Shown: positions 24,633 to 34,344, numbered from the stretch's first letter. The stretch: 64,000 nucleotides of DNA from Capnocytophaga felis (GCF_009684755.1 NZ_BLBC01000013.1:1163-65162), one strand, 5' to 3'. Notes: a model not told the origin generated them from the letters alone. Numbers and translations: made by a program.

Positions 24633-25502
24633 ATGAAAAAAATTTTATTATCAGTATTATTTTTATCTTCATTGAGTGGTTTCGCTCAAGAAACGACAGA
24701 GCCTACGTCAAACTGGACACGTGGTGGAAATGCATCTTTGATGTTCAACCAAGCTGCCTTCAACAATGAGTGGCAAGGAGGAGGAACTAACAACGTTGCA
24801 GTGAACTTGGCTGTTAGTTACGCATTCAACTACAAAAAAGACAGTTGGACTTGGGACAATAACCTTTTTGTTGATTACGGAATCACAAAACTAAAAGGTG
24901 ATGAGTACACGAGAAAAACTACAGACCGCTTGGAATTTAATTCAGTTTTAGGAAAACAAGCTTCTGAAACTTGGTTCTACTCACTTCTGTTCAACTTCAA
25001 AACACAGTTTGACAAAGGATACAACTACGGAAAGACAGACAGAACTCTTATCAGTAAATTCTTCTCTCCTGCATTTATTCAAGTAGGTCCGGGTATGTTG
25101 TGGAAAAAAAGCGATAACTTAAAAGTAAACATTGCTCCTTTAACTTCAAAATTCGTTTTTGTTAATAAAGATTTCACAACTCCAGGGAATGCAGTTTACA
25201 AAAAAGATTATTACGGAGTTGAAGATAATAAAACTTTCCGTTACGAGATGGGTCTTTCGTTGGCTGGATATGCGAAATTCAATTTGATGGAAAACGTTTC
25301 AATGGAAAATATTTTGACTTTGTACAGCAACTATTTGGACAAACCGCAAAATATTGACATTGATTACACCGCAAACGTAGCTATGACAATCAATAAATAT
25401 TTGTCTGCAAACTTCACATTCCAAGCTATTTACGATGACAATGCTGCGAAAGGATTCCAAATCCGTGAAGTATTAGGTTTAGGACTAAACTATAAGTTGT
25501 AA
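24633..25502 (+). CDS. DUF3078 outer-membrane protein
   Basis: The 289-residue product has a signal peptide (MKKILLSVLFLSSLSGFAQ) and then alternating beta-strand sequence typical of an outer-membrane barrel, with WTRGGNASLMFNQAAFNNEW near the start as in DUF3078 proteins. It ends in an aromatic or hydrophobic strand (LGLGLNYKL), the common barrel C-terminus. Function and cargo are unknown. It may share the sufE transcript (27-nt gap) and is closed by a strong terminator. Confidence 0.82.
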   Translation: MKKILLSVLFLSSLSGFAQETTEPTSNWTRGGNASLMFNQAAFNNEWQGGGTNNVAVNLAVSYAFNYKKDSWTWDNNLFVDYGITKLKGDEYTRKTTDRLEFNSVLGKQASETWFYSLLFNFKTQFDKGYNYGKTDRTLISKFFSPAFIQVGPGMLWKKSDNLKVNIAPLTSKFVFVNKDFTTPGNAVYKKDYYGVEDNKTFRYEMGLSLAGYAKFNLMENVSMENILTLYSNYLDKPQNIDIDYTANVAMTINKYLSANFTFQAIYDDNAAKGFQIREVLGLGLNYKL

Positions 25503-25522
25503 TAAAGAATTTTTATTAATCG

Positions 25523-25568
25523 TAAAAAATGCTCAAAGCTTCATCGAAAGTTTTGAGCATTTTTTTAT
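25523..25568 (+). terminator. terminator of the DUF3078 gene
   Basis: AAAATGCTCAAA pairs with TTTGAGCATTTT across an inner loop and is followed by seven T. Confidence 0.85.
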
Positions 25569-25599
25569 TCATAACTCCTTATGAGTTTTTTCTAAAAAC

Positions 25600-25630
25600 T
25601 TTGATTAATCTGATTTTATTGCTACCTTTG
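25600..25630 (+). promoter_or_regulatory. promoter of the M20 dipeptidase gene
   Basis: TTTG (25600-25603), 19 nt, TACCTTTG (25623-25630), ending 24 nt before the start codon. It lies inside the longer open frame and thereby rules out the earlier starts. Confidence 0.75.
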
Positions 25631-25654
25631 GGAAATTATTTTTATTTCAAATCT

Positions 25655-27037
25655 ATGGACTCAATAAAAAATTATATTGAAGAAAATAAGGAGCGATTTA
25701 TTTCAGAATTAATAGAACTGCTCAAAATTCCGTCAATAAGTGCCGATTCGGCTTATTCCCAAGATGTTATCAACACGGCAGAAACCGTAAAAAAGGCTTT
25801 AAAAGAAGCCGGATGCGACAGTGTAGAAATCTGTGAAACTCCCGGATACCCAATTGTGTACGGAGAGAAAATCATTGACCCTAAATTGCCTACGGTTCTC
25901 GTTTATGGACATTACGATGTTCAACCCGCCGATCCTCTTGATTTGTGGCATTCCGACCCTTTTGAGCCTGTTATCAAAACTACAGAAAAACATCCGCAGG
26001 GAGCCATTTTTGCTCGTGGTGCGTGTGATGACAAAGGGCAAATGTATATGCATGTAAAGGCTTTGGAATATATGGTAAAAACCAACAATTTGCCTTGTAA
26101 CGTGAAATTTATGATTGAAGGAGAAGAAGAAGTTGGTTCGGAAAGCTTGGGCTGGTTCGTTGAGCGAAATCACGAAAAATTAAAAAATGACATCATTTTG
26201 ATTTCTGACACAGGAATGATTGCTAACGACACGCCTTCCATCACTACGGGACTTCGCGGATTGAGTTATGTGGAAGTAGAAGTAACCGGTCCTAATCGTG
26301 ACTTACACTCAGGACTTTACGGAGGTGCGGTGGCAAATCCAATCAATGTGCTTACCAAAATGATTGCTTCTTTACACGATGAAAATAAACGAATAACCAT
26401 ACCAGGATTTTACGATAAAGTTGAAGAACTTTCGCAAGAAGAACGCAATGAAATGGCTAAAGCTCCTTTTTCGTTGGAAAACTATAAAAAAGCACTGGAC
26501 ATCAATGATGTATATGGAGAAGCAGGCTATTCAACAAATGAACGTAATTCCATCCGCCCTACTCTTGATGTAAATGGCATTTGGGGAGGATATATAGGTG
26601 AAGGAGCAAAAACAGTCATCCCCAGCAAGGCTTTTGCAAAAATATCAATGCGATTAGTACCAAATCAGGATTGGAAAGAAATAACGGAACTTTTCCAAAA
26701 ACATTTTGAAAGTATTGCACCGGCAGGCGTAACCGTGAAAGTAAAACCTCATCACGGTGGTCAAGGCTACGTAACTCCTATTGATACAGCAGGTTATAAG
26801 GCTGCTGCTAAGGCTTATGCTAAAACCTTTGGAAAAGAGCCAATTCCTGTTCGCTCTGGTGGAAGTATCCCAATTGTAGCACTTTTTGAAAAGGAACTGG
26901 GAAGTAAATCCATTTTGATGGGCTTTGGTTTGGATAGTGATGCGATTCACTCACCTAATGAACACTTCGGAATTTTCAACTTTTTAAAAGGAATTGAAAC
27001 TATTCCGTGGTTTTTCCATTATTTCGCAAATAAATAA
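25655..27037 (+). CDS. M20-family dipeptidase
   Basis: This 460-residue zinc peptidase belongs to the M20 family (CNDP/PepV-like). Metal-site motifs are YGHYDVQPAD, ARGACDDKGQ, the catalytic EGEEEVGS, and SPNEHF near the end. The dimerisation insert begins near DLHSGLYGG. It should cleave dipeptides or similar small amides in the cytosol, since no signal peptide follows the chosen start. The upstream open frame of 42 codons is rejected because the promoter lies in it. Confidence 0.9.
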   Translation: MDSIKNYIEENKERFISELIELLKIPSISADSAYSQDVINTAETVKKALKEAGCDSVEICETPGYPIVYGEKIIDPKLPTVLVYGHYDVQPADPLDLWHSDPFEPVIKTTEKHPQGAIFARGACDDKGQMYMHVKALEYMVKTNNLPCNVKFMIEGEEEVGSESLGWFVERNHEKLKNDIILISDTGMIANDTPSITTGLRGLSYVEVEVTGPNRDLHSGLYGGAVANPINVLTKMIASLHDENKRITIPGFYDKVEELSQEERNEMAKAPFSLENYKKALDINDVYGEAGYSTNERNSIRPTLDVNGIWGGYIGEGAKTVIPSKAFAKISMRLVPNQDWKEITELFQKHFESIAPAGVTVKVKPHHGGQGYVTPIDTAGYKAAAKAYAKTFGKEPIPVRSGGSIPIVALFEKELGSKSILMGFGLDSDAIHSPNEHFGIFNFLKGIETIPWFFHYFANK

Positions 27038-27152
27038 TCATATATAAATCAATAAAATAACTTTTCAAATTCATAGCAATTCGGGCATCTTTTCTTTTCG
27101 GGAGAAGATGTCTGATTTGTTAATTTTATAACCCCACACTTTATCGTAAACA

Positions 27153-28250
27153 ATGAAAGACGAGGAAATTCTCTACTTAATAGCCCTAAAAAAAACACCT
27201 CTAATAGGTGACATCACAGCTAAAAAGCTCATTGCCCACTTTGGAAGTGCGAAGGATATTTTTTCTCAGAAAAAAAGCAAAATTGAAAATATTGATGGTA
27301 TTGGAGAAAGAATTTCCAAGAATTTACTAAAATCGGAATACTTGCACGAGGCAGAAACCGAATTAAATTTTGCACAAAAAAACAATATTAAAATTTGTTG
27401 TTTTACAGATAACGATTATCCTGATTTACTGAAACAATGCGTTGATGGTCCTATTTTTTTCTATCAACGAGGTAATATTCATCTGAAAAATAAACGAATT
27501 TTAAGCATTGTCGGTACTCGTAACATAACTCCCTATGGAAAAGCCTTTTGCGAAAAATTAATAGAAGACTTAGCCTCTCTGGATGTTGTAATTGTAAGCG
27601 GATTTGCCTACGGGGTAGATATTACCGCTCATAAAGCTGCTATCAACCACAACTTACAAACTATTGCTTGTTTAGCCCACGGACTCAATATGACTTATCC
27701 GCAAGTTCATAGCAAATATTGCGAAACAATGGAAGAATATGGCGGATTTATAACTGATTTTGGATTCCAATGTAAATTTGACAGAAAGAATTTTCTTAGC
27801 CGAAATCGTATCATTGCAGGATTATCAGAAGCCACCGTAGTTATTGAATCAGGTGCCAAAGGAGGAAGTTTGGTTACTGCAGATATCGCCTTTTCCTACA
27901 ATCGTGATGTTTTTGCCGTTCCGGGAAGAGCAACAGATACTTATAGCATAGGATGCAATGATTTAATCCGTGTAGAAAAGGCTCGTATTTTAACCTCTGC
28001 CAAAGATTTATTATATCATTTAAATTGGGATAAACCCACATCAAAACCCATACAACAACAACTTTTTGTGGAACTTTCCGTAGAAGAAGAAAAAATTTAC
28101 AATTATTTGAAAAACAACGGAAAACAATTACTCGACACAATTGCTCTTGAATGTCAAATACCTGTCTATCAAGTTTCCAATTTGCTATTTCAACTTGAAA
28201 TGAAAAGTGTAATTCGTCCGTTGCCTGGAAAAATGTTTGAGATTATTTAA
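27153..28250 (+). CDS. dprA: DNA processing protein DprA
   Basis: The 365-residue protein loads RecA onto incoming single-stranded DNA during natural transformation. An N-terminal helix-hairpin-helix-like segment (IENIDGIGERIS) precedes the Rossmann-like domain: SIVGTRNITPYG, SGFAYGVDITAHKAA, FLSRNRIIAGLS and ESGAKGGSLVTA. A C-terminal winged-helix domain (about 300-365) completes it. Presence suggests the organism can take up or process foreign DNA. It is convergent with galE. Confidence 0.95.
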   Translation: MKDEEILYLIALKKTPLIGDITAKKLIAHFGSAKDIFSQKKSKIENIDGIGERISKNLLKSEYLHEAETELNFAQKNNIKICCFTDNDYPDLLKQCVDGPIFFYQRGNIHLKNKRILSIVGTRNITPYGKAFCEKLIEDLASLDVVIVSGFAYGVDITAHKAAINHNLQTIACLAHGLNMTYPQVHSKYCETMEEYGGFITDFGFQCKFDRKNFLSRNRIIAGLSEATVVIESGAKGGSLVTADIAFSYNRDVFAVPGRATDTYSIGCNDLIRVEKARILTSAKDLLYHLNWDKPTSKPIQQQLFVELSVEEEKIYNYLKNNGKQLLDTIALECQIPVYQVSNLLFQLEMKSVIRPLPGKMFEII

Positions 28251-28256
28251 AATTAG

Positions 28257-28309
28257 AAGGCAAAAATCAAAAAATGTTCTGTTCTTGATTTTGAGATTTG
28301 CCTTCTTCC
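28257..28309. terminator. shared terminator of dprA and galE
   Basis: GAAGGCAAA / TTTGCCTTC and AATCAA / TTGATT make a bulged stem between the two convergent stops. Confidence 0.6.
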
Positions 28310-28320
28310 ATTATTGCTAT

Positions 28321-29343
28321 TTATTTCCCTCTAACTTTCTTCTCCCATTTCCAAGCCGAAGCCATTGCCTCATCTAAAGTAGATTTTGATTTCCAACCCA
28401 GTACGTTATTAGCTTTGTCAGTATTGGCATAAGCTGCGGTAATATCTCCGGCACGTCTGCCTACAATTTGGTAATTCAATTTTTCGCCCGAAACTCGCTC
28501 AAAACTATTGATTACTTCCAAAACGCTACTTCCGGTTCCTGTTCCTACATTGAAAACCTCGTAGTTTTCAGTATTTTTGCCTTCCAATAATCGCTGTAAC
28601 GCAACCACGTGAGCTTTTGCCAAATCCACCACGTGAATATAATCGCGGATACAAGTTCCGTCAGGAGTTGGGTAATCATCTCCAAAAACAGACAGTTTTT
28701 CACGCAATCCGATGCCTGTTTGTGTGATGAACGGCACCAAATTCTGAGGCACTCCGATAGGCAATTCGCCAATTTCTGCGGAAGGATGTGCACCAATTGG
28801 GTTGAAGTAACGCAGTGAAATTGCTTGCAAATGCGGAGTTACCTTACACGTATCTACAATGATTTCCTCTCCGATTTGTTTGGTATTTCCGTAAGGAGAT
28901 TCTGCTTTTTTCACAGGAGCATTTTCCGTAATCGGAAGCTCATCGGCTTGCCCGTAAACGGTACAAGATGAGCTGAATATAAAATGAGCTTTATCTTTTT
29001 TGCTCAATTCTTGCAGCAGATAAACCAATGTAGTCAGGTTGTTTTCATAATACAGCAACGGTTTTTCCACGCTTTCCCCAACAGCTTTCGACGCAGCAAA
29101 ATGAATCATTCCTGCAATGTCGTGATGTCTTTGGAAAAAATCAATAACCGCTTGTTTATCACGCAAATCAAACTTTTCAAAAATTGGTTTTTTGCCCGTA
29201 ATATTCACGATACGTGGCAACACATCTTCCGATGAATTGGACAAATTATCGATGATAACCACTTCAAAACCTGAGTTTTGCAACTCAACTACCGTATGCG
29301 AACCGATAAAACCCAATCCGCCGGTTACAACTATTTTTTTCAT
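28321..29343 (-). CDS. galE: UDP-glucose 4-epimerase
   Basis: The 340-residue SDR enzyme interconverts UDP-glucose and UDP-galactose (or the N-acetyl forms). The NAD site GGLGFIGS, the active-site SSSCTVYG and the YGNTK pair (SPYGNTK) are present, as is the C-terminal RRAGDI substrate loop. The ATG at 29343 is preferred over an upstream TTG three codons earlier. It follows the mscS gene by 29 nt and may be on its transcript. Confidence 0.95.
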   Translation of the reverse strand: MKKIVVTGGLGFIGSHTVVELQNSGFEVVIIDNLSNSSEDVLPRIVNITGKKPIFEKFDLRDKQAVIDFFQRHHDIAGMIHFAASKAVGESVEKPLLYYENNLTTLVYLLQELSKKDKAHFIFSSSCTVYGQADELPITENAPVKKAESPYGNTKQIGEEIIVDTCKVTPHLQAISLRYFNPIGAHPSAEIGELPIGVPQNLVPFITQTGIGLREKLSVFGDDYPTPDGTCIRDYIHVVDLAKAHVVALQRLLEGKNTENYEVFNVGTGTGSSVLEVINSFERVSGEKLNYQIVGRRAGDITAAYANTDKANNVLGWKSKSTLDEAMASAWKWEKKVRGK

Positions 29344-29372
29344 ATCTGTCAAAATATTTTTTTATTCTTTTT

Positions 29373-30215
29373 TTAAGATTTGCTGGTATCGCTCACAATA
29401 TTGAGAACCCTTTGCGGGAAAGGAATTTCGATACCTTCGGCATCAAATCGTAGTTTAATTGATTCAATAGTAGCAAAATAAGCATCCCAATAATCATCAT
29501 TATTGCACCAAAAACGCACCGAAATATTTACGGAGCTGTCCGCCAATTCTTCCACAAACACAGACGGAGCAGGGTCTTCAAAAGCACGCTCATCATTTTT
29601 GGCTATATCCAATAAAATTTCCTTAGCTTTTTGAAGGTCAGAACTATACCCAATTCCGACTAAAACCTTTACTCGTCTTTTATCCTCTCGCGTATAGTTA
29701 ATGATGCTGTCCCCGAAAAGTGGGCCATTTGGGATGATAACTTCCTCATTATTAAATTTATTCAATGTAGTGGAAACCAATCCGATACGTTTTACAGTAC
29801 CTCGTTCTCCTTTTGCTTCGATATTATCTCCTACTTTAAAAGGCTTGAAAATCAATATCATAATTCCGCCTGCGAAATTCGATAATGACCCCTGCAAAGC
29901 CAAACCTATGGCAACCCCGGCACTGGCTAAAATAGCAAAAAATTGCGTTGCCGGAATTCCGATAATTTGAATGATTATTAAAAATAATACAATGTGAAGA
30001 ATCCATTTAACTAATTGTAAAACAAAAGTTTGAAGAGTTATTTCTACCTCTCGACGCAACATTATTTTCTGTATTAACTTCACTAAAAAACGTATTATAT
30101 AACGCCCTCCGATGAAGATTAAAATAGCTCCAACTAACGTCGGGACAAAATTAATCAGTTCGGTAGTCCAACCTTTTAATAACTTTTCAAAATCTTCTGT
30201 TGTAAAATGATTCAT
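29373..30215 (-). CDS. small-conductance mechanosensitive channel (MscS family)
   Basis: The 280-residue protein is a compact MscS-type channel that relieves turgor on osmotic downshock. Three membrane helices are visible (about residues 22-45, 65-88 and 92-125); the pore helix is followed by GLALQGSLSNFAGGIMILIFKPFKVGD, the MscS signature region, and then the cytoplasmic beta and alpha-beta domains. Length is normal for this class. Confidence 0.93.
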   Translation of the reverse strand: MNHFTTEDFEKLLKGWTTELINFVPTLVGAILIFIGGRYIIRFLVKLIQKIMLRREVEITLQTFVLQLVKWILHIVLFLIIIQIIGIPATQFFAILASAGVAIGLALQGSLSNFAGGIMILIFKPFKVGDNIEAKGERGTVKRIGLVSTTLNKFNNEEVIIPNGPLFGDSIINYTREDKRRVKVLVGIGYSSDLQKAKEILLDIAKNDERAFEDPAPSVFVEELADSSVNISVRFWCNNDDYWDAYFATIESIKLRFDAEGIEIPFPQRVLNIVSDTSKS

Positions 30216-30320
30216 CTTTCTTATCCTTATTTATTTTATAATTAACTTTTTAGTATTTTAAATTTAAAAAAATTGTAATTTATTTTTTGAAAAAAATTAG
30301 AAAAAACGGAATTATAAATA

Positions 30321-30500
30321 TCACAATATTAATCCACAACGCACTTGCTTTCGGTAATCTTTAAAATGAGCGTAAAAGACTGATATAAAAACTAAAACCC
30401 CAAACAATGAAAGTACAATGCTGTAATAGGGAATGTTAAAAAATCCTAAAAAAGTGAAGCATAAAACTAAGAGGTAAAATAAATTTAGCACCCTTTCCAT
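30321..30500 (-). CDS. small membrane protein, 59 residues
   Basis: An ATG at 30500 opens 59 codons: MERVLNLFYLLVLCFTFLGF, then FNIPYYSIVLSLFGVLVFIS and a basic end VFYAHFKDYRKQVRCGLIL. Two membrane helices joined by a short NIPYY turn are plain. A full TTTG-N20-TACCTTTG promoter lies 30 nt upstream, which supports a real gene. It fills most of the otherwise empty spacer 30216-30629. I do not recognise a family. Confidence 0.6.
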   Translation of the reverse strand: MERVLNLFYLLVLCFTFLGFFNIPYYSIVLSLFGVLVFISVFYAHFKDYRKQVRCGLIL

Positions 30501-30529
30501 AGTCTTTTTGTTTCTTTGCTTGAAGCAAA

Positions 30530-30561
30530 CAAAGGTAATTAATAAATATTTATTTCACAAA
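30530..30561 (-). promoter_or_regulatory. promoter of the 59-residue membrane protein gene
   Basis: Minus strand: TTTG (30561-30558), 20 nt, TACCTTTG (30537-30530). Confidence 0.55.
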
Positions 30562-30565
30562 CGTA

Positions 30566-30611
30566 TAAAAAAATAATTCAGCAGGAAAAACGCTTTTCTT
30601 GCTGAATTATC
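30566..30611 (-). terminator. terminator of the SPFH-protein gene
   Basis: ATAATTCAGCA and TGCTGAATTAT pair, extended by GGAAAA/TTTTCT; on the minus strand seven T follow. Confidence 0.85.
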
Positions 30612-30629
30612 TCACTATTGAATTGACTA

Positions 30630-31553
30630 TTATGAATCTTTACCTTTGTTTTTCATTTTTTCTGCAATTTGATTGGAAGCAGTAAATGAAGTTATCATAT
30701 TATTAAGCATATCGCTTCCCGCTTGTGGAGAATTTGGCAACAGAATCAGATTACTGTTAGTTTCCTGACCTACAGCTTGTAACGTATCGTAATGTTGTGT
30801 TACAACAATCAGAGCTGAAGCTTCTTGCGAACTAATTCCAACTTTGTTAAGTACATCAACACTTTCCACCAATCCGCGAGCAATTTCACGACGTTGGTCA
30901 GCAATACCTTGCCCTTGCAGACGTTTGCTTTCTGCTTCAGCTTTCGCCTTTTCTACAATTAAAATACGCTGAGCATCTCCTTCATACTGAGCTGCAACTT
31001 TCTCACGTTCAGCCGCATTAATTCTGTTCATCGCTGCTTTTACTTGTGCATCGGGGTCAATATCCGTTACAAGAGTTTTGATGATGTCATACCCGTAAGT
31101 TTCCATCGCTTCTTGCACCTCACGTTTTACAGCAATTGCAATATCGTCTTTCTTAACAAAAACATCATCCAAACGCATTTTTGGAACTTCGGCACGCACC
31201 ACGTCAAACACATAACTCGTGATTTGGTCGTGTGGATATTCAAGACGATAAATAGCATCATACACTTTATCCTTAATTACCACATATTGTACTGATACTT
31301 TGATTTTAACAAATACATCATCAAGAGTTTTGGTTTCCACAATAACATCTAACTGCTGTATTTTCAAACTAATACGAGCCGAAATTTTGTCTATGATTGG
31401 AATTTTAATCTGTAACCCCGAATGGCGGATACTTTGAAACTTACCAAAACGCTCAATGGAAACTGCAGTTTGTTGTTTTACCGTAAAAAATGTTCCCAAA
31501 ACAATCACTACTGCTATAATAATAAAAGGAACTGATGTTATTAACTCTCCCAT
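30630..31553 (-). CDS. SPFH/Band-7 (stomatin-like) membrane protein
   Basis: The 307-residue protein has one N-terminal membrane helix (about residues 5-24), the Band-7/SPFH domain (VSIERFGKFQSIRHSGLQIKIP to VTDIDP) and a charged coiled coil rich in Ala and Glu (AAEREKVAAQYEGDAQRI). Stomatin-like proteins organise membrane microdomains or stabilise proteases. The start at 31553 is fixed by the promoter; upstream codons lie in it. There is no NfeD partner beside it. Confidence 0.9.
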   Translation of the reverse strand: MGELITSVPFIIIAVVIVLGTFFTVKQQTAVSIERFGKFQSIRHSGLQIKIPIIDKISARISLKIQQLDVIVETKTLDDVFVKIKVSVQYVVIKDKVYDAIYRLEYPHDQITSYVFDVVRAEVPKMRLDDVFVKKDDIAIAVKREVQEAMETYGYDIIKTLVTDIDPDAQVKAAMNRINAAEREKVAAQYEGDAQRILIVEKAKAEAESKRLQGQGIADQRREIARGLVESVDVLNKVGISSQEASALIVVTQHYDTLQAVGQETNSNLILLPNSPQAGSDMLNNMITSFTASNQIAEKMKNKGKDS

Positions 31554-31578
31554 AAGTTTTAGTTTAAAATTTATTGGG

Positions 31579-31609
31579 CTAATATACAACTTTCTGTGAA
31601 AAATACAAA
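31579..31609 (-). promoter_or_regulatory. promoter of the SPFH-protein gene
   Basis: Minus strand: TTTG (31609-31606), 19 nt, TATATTAG (31586-31579), a good -33 and a variant -7, 25 nt before the start codon. Confidence 0.5.
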
Positions 31610-31623
31610 TAGTTTTTATCGTA

Positions 31624-31669
31624 TAAAAAAATTCCAAGTATCAGGAATTTCTCTAACACTTGGAATTTT
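31624..31669 (-). terminator. terminator of the leucyl aminopeptidase gene
   Basis: AAAATTCCAAGT and ACTTGGAATTTT pair perfectly (12 bp) with an 18-nt loop, with T runs following on the minus strand. Confidence 0.75.
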
Positions 31670-31684
31670 ACTTTCTTTGAATGC

Positions 31685-33109
31685 TTACAAAATATTTTCT
31701 TCTTTTTTTAGAAAATGATATAACAATCGGATTCCTACACCTGTTGCTCCAGCTTTAAAGTATTTGTATGGCGCTGTCAGAAAAGCAGTTCCTGCAATAT
31801 CGATATGTAACCAAGGATAATTTGTGAAATGCTCCAAAAATTTCCCTGCTGAAGAGGCTCCGCCTTCGGGTTTTCCTAAGTTTTTAATATCAGCAATGGG
31901 CGACTCCAAATCTTCGGCAAATTCATCCCAGAAAGGAAGTTCTGCTAATCTTTCAAAAACCATTTCCCCTGATTGTTTCAAACTCTGTTTAATTTCCTCA
32001 GGAGCATTACCCATAAAGGCACTTCCGTAGTGTCCTGTAACACGAGCTGCCGCTCCGGTAAGTGTAGCTAAATCAATTACTATTTTAGGATTCAAATTTT
32101 GAGCATAAACTAAAGCATCAGCTAAAATAAGGCGTCCCTCGGCATCTGTGTTTTTAACCTCAACCGTTGTTCCGTTCATCATTGTGAGTACATCGTCGGA
32201 GACAAAAGCATTGCTGTTAATACGATTATCCGTAGCAGGGATTAACCCTATCACATGTATCGGCAGTTTGTTCTGAGCCACAGCACAAAGCAACCCAACT
32301 ACCGCTGCTGCCCCCGCCATATCCGATTTCATCGTATCCATATAACTGCCCGGTTTCACGTTATAACCTCCTGTATCATAGACAACTCCCTTACCTACAA
32401 AAATATAAGGTTGTTGATTTTTAGCATCTTGAGGTCTCCAAGTGAGAATATTAAACGTTGGAGGAACATCACTTCCCGCATTAACGCCAAGCAATCCTCC
32501 CATTCTTAATTTTTTAATCTGTGATTTGCTAAGTACATTTACATCAAATCCGTAACGATTGCCCAAATTTGTAATTTCTTCTGAAAATCGTGTTGTTGTT
32601 AAAACGGCAGGAGGCTCATTGACCAAATTACGAGCAATGGCTACTGTTTCCAACAAACCTACGAGCTCAATTATCTTATCCTCAGCAATTTCTGTATATA
32701 TCTGAATATCTTTTTCTTTCTTATCTTCTTCCTTCGTTTTGTATTTTGTGAAATGATAATCGCTTAAAAGCATCCCTTCAAGAACCATCAACGCTATTTC
32801 ATCTTCCACAGTAGAAACAATACGAGCTGTGAGGCATTCTTCTTTTTTTAACGACGTAAGTATTTCATTTCCAACCAACCTTGCCTTTTCATTATTTACA
32901 GATTCCTTTTCGGATTTTTCCAAAATTAGTGCTACAACCAAAGGTTCTTCCAATGTAGGAATTGAAATAACTACATTTTTCTTTTTTTCGAAATACTTTT
33001 CAAGATATGGATAAAGCATAGCCGGCAAGCTATTCAAACTTTCTGTAACATAAACAGTTACATCTATCACCTGCTCTTCTTCAATATTTTTAAACAACTG
33101 AACTTTCAT
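31685..33109 (-). CDS. pepA: M17 leucyl aminopeptidase
   Basis: The 474-residue cytosolic enzyme removes N-terminal residues from peptides using two metal ions. Motifs: VGKGVVYDTGGYNVKP, the metal-binding KSDMAGAAAV, and the family signature NTDAEGRLILADAL. The N-terminal domain (about 1-160) is less conserved. It is the last gene of a probable def / DUF5606 / pepA run on the minus strand, all linked to protein processing and turnover. Confidence 0.93.
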   Translation of the reverse strand: MKVQLFKNIEEEQVIDVTVYVTESLNSLPAMLYPYLEKYFEKKKNVVISIPTLEEPLVVALILEKSEKESVNNEKARLVGNEILTSLKKEECLTARIVSTVEDEIALMVLEGMLLSDYHFTKYKTKEEDKKEKDIQIYTEIAEDKIIELVGLLETVAIARNLVNEPPAVLTTTRFSEEITNLGNRYGFDVNVLSKSQIKKLRMGGLLGVNAGSDVPPTFNILTWRPQDAKNQQPYIFVGKGVVYDTGGYNVKPGSYMDTMKSDMAGAAAVVGLLCAVAQNKLPIHVIGLIPATDNRINSNAFVSDDVLTMMNGTTVEVKNTDAEGRLILADALVYAQNLNPKIVIDLATLTGAAARVTGHYGSAFMGNAPEEIKQSLKQSGEMVFERLAELPFWDEFAEDLESPIADIKNLGKPEGGASSAGKFLEHFTNYPWLHIDIAGTAFLTAPYKYFKAGATGVGIRLLYHFLKKEENIL

Positions 33110-33167
33110 CTTTTTCTTTTTTTAAGTTATAAAAAAGACGATGCCTTTGCACCGCCTTTAAAATAAA

Positions 33168-33605
33168 TTATTCTTTAACAACTTCTTCTTTTTCAGAAAT
33201 TTCCTCTTTACTTTCTGAAGTTTCTTCTAAAAATCCTTTTTCAAGAAGCAAATTGTACCATTGTATTACTTTTTTAATATCACTTGCATACACACGGTCT
33301 TCATCATAGTTAGGCAAAACACTGAAAAAATATTCCTCCAATGTTACATCATCAGATTTGTGAGAAATACTCGTTTTTCCGTTATTTTCTTTCTGTTTAA
33401 TATTTTTAAATACCTCAGCTAAAGGCACTTCTGTTTCCAATGTATATATAGCTATTTCTGAAAGTAAACTCACATTATTTCTGATTCCCACTGAAATTCG
33501 TTTTCCGTCTAACAATGATGTTGCCAAAAATCCTGTACGTGTTTGCGATTCTAAATGATATAACCCTGGTTTGCCTGAAATGGCTAAAATCTTGTTTAAA
33601 TTCAT
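33168..33605 (-). CDS. DUF5606 family protein
   Basis: The 145-residue protein matches the Bacteroidota family DUF5606: it opens with NLNKILAISGKPGLYHLESQTRTGFLA-like sequence, an SH3-like beta fold, then a helical segment and an acidic Glu-Lys-rich tail. The function is unknown. It lies between def and pepA in the same direction (69 and 58 nt gaps). Confidence 0.8.
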   Translation of the reverse strand: MNLNKILAISGKPGLYHLESQTRTGFLATSLLDGKRISVGIRNNVSLLSEIAIYTLETEVPLAEVFKNIKQKENNGKTSISHKSDDVTLEEYFFSVLPNYDEDRVYASDIKKVIQWYNLLLEKGFLEETSESKEEISEKEEVVKE

Positions 33606-33674
33606 CTTTCTGTGTTATAAAAATTAATCTCTAATTCTCTATCTATTAAACTTTTATATTTATATTGCTTTATT

Positions 33675-34262
33675 TTATCTTTTCTTTACATCCGGAAAAC
33701 GCATTCTGTAATCCACCTTTACTTTTCCTTTGCTAATATCTGTAAGTTTTCCTTTTAGCAAACGTTTTTTAAAAGCTGAAAGTTTGTCTGTAAATAAAAT
33801 TCCTTCGATATGGTCATATTCGTGTTGGATAATTCGTGCAGCAAGCCCATCTACGGTAAGTTCTTGCGGAACAAAATTTTCATCTACATACCTGATAGTA
33901 AGTTTTTTATGTCGTAAAACATCTTCACGAACTCCCGGAATGCTTAAACATCCTTCATTAAAACTCCATTTATCGCCAGTTTCCTCAATAATTTTGGCAT
34001 TGATAAATATTTTTCTGAAATTTTTTAAAAATTCCTGCTCCTCAGGACTCAACTCTTCATCGTCCGCAAAAGGTGAAGCGTCAATGACGAATAAACGAAT
34101 TGGCAAGCCAATCTGGGGGGCAGCAAGCCCTACTCCGTGACTTGCTTCCATCGTTTCAAACATATTGGAAATCAGCTCTTTCAAATTAGGATAATCAGCC
34201 GTGATGTCTGTTCCTACCTTTCTAAGTACAGCATCTCCGTAAGCAACAATAGGTAAAACCAT
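33675..34262 (-). CDS. def: peptide deformylase
   Basis: The 195-residue metalloenzyme removes the formyl group from the first methionine of new proteins. All three motifs are present: GVGLAAPQIG, EGCLSIPG (Cys ligand) and QHEYDH (two His ligands and catalytic Glu). It is probably the first gene of the run with DUF5606 and pepA. Confidence 0.97.
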   Translation of the reverse strand: MVLPIVAYGDAVLRKVGTDITADYPNLKELISNMFETMEASHGVGLAAPQIGLPIRLFVIDASPFADDEELSPEEQEFLKNFRKIFINAKIIEETGDKWSFNEGCLSIPGVREDVLRHKKLTIRYVDENFVPQELTVDGLAARIIQHEYDHIEGILFTDKLSAFKKRLLKGKLTDISKGKVKVDYRMRFPDVKKR

Positions 34263-34344
34263 AATTTTGTAATATTAAAGGCTACAAAAATAATAAATAA
34301 AGTTGATATTTGTAAAATCAGATGGGTTTAACTTTTATTTTAGA

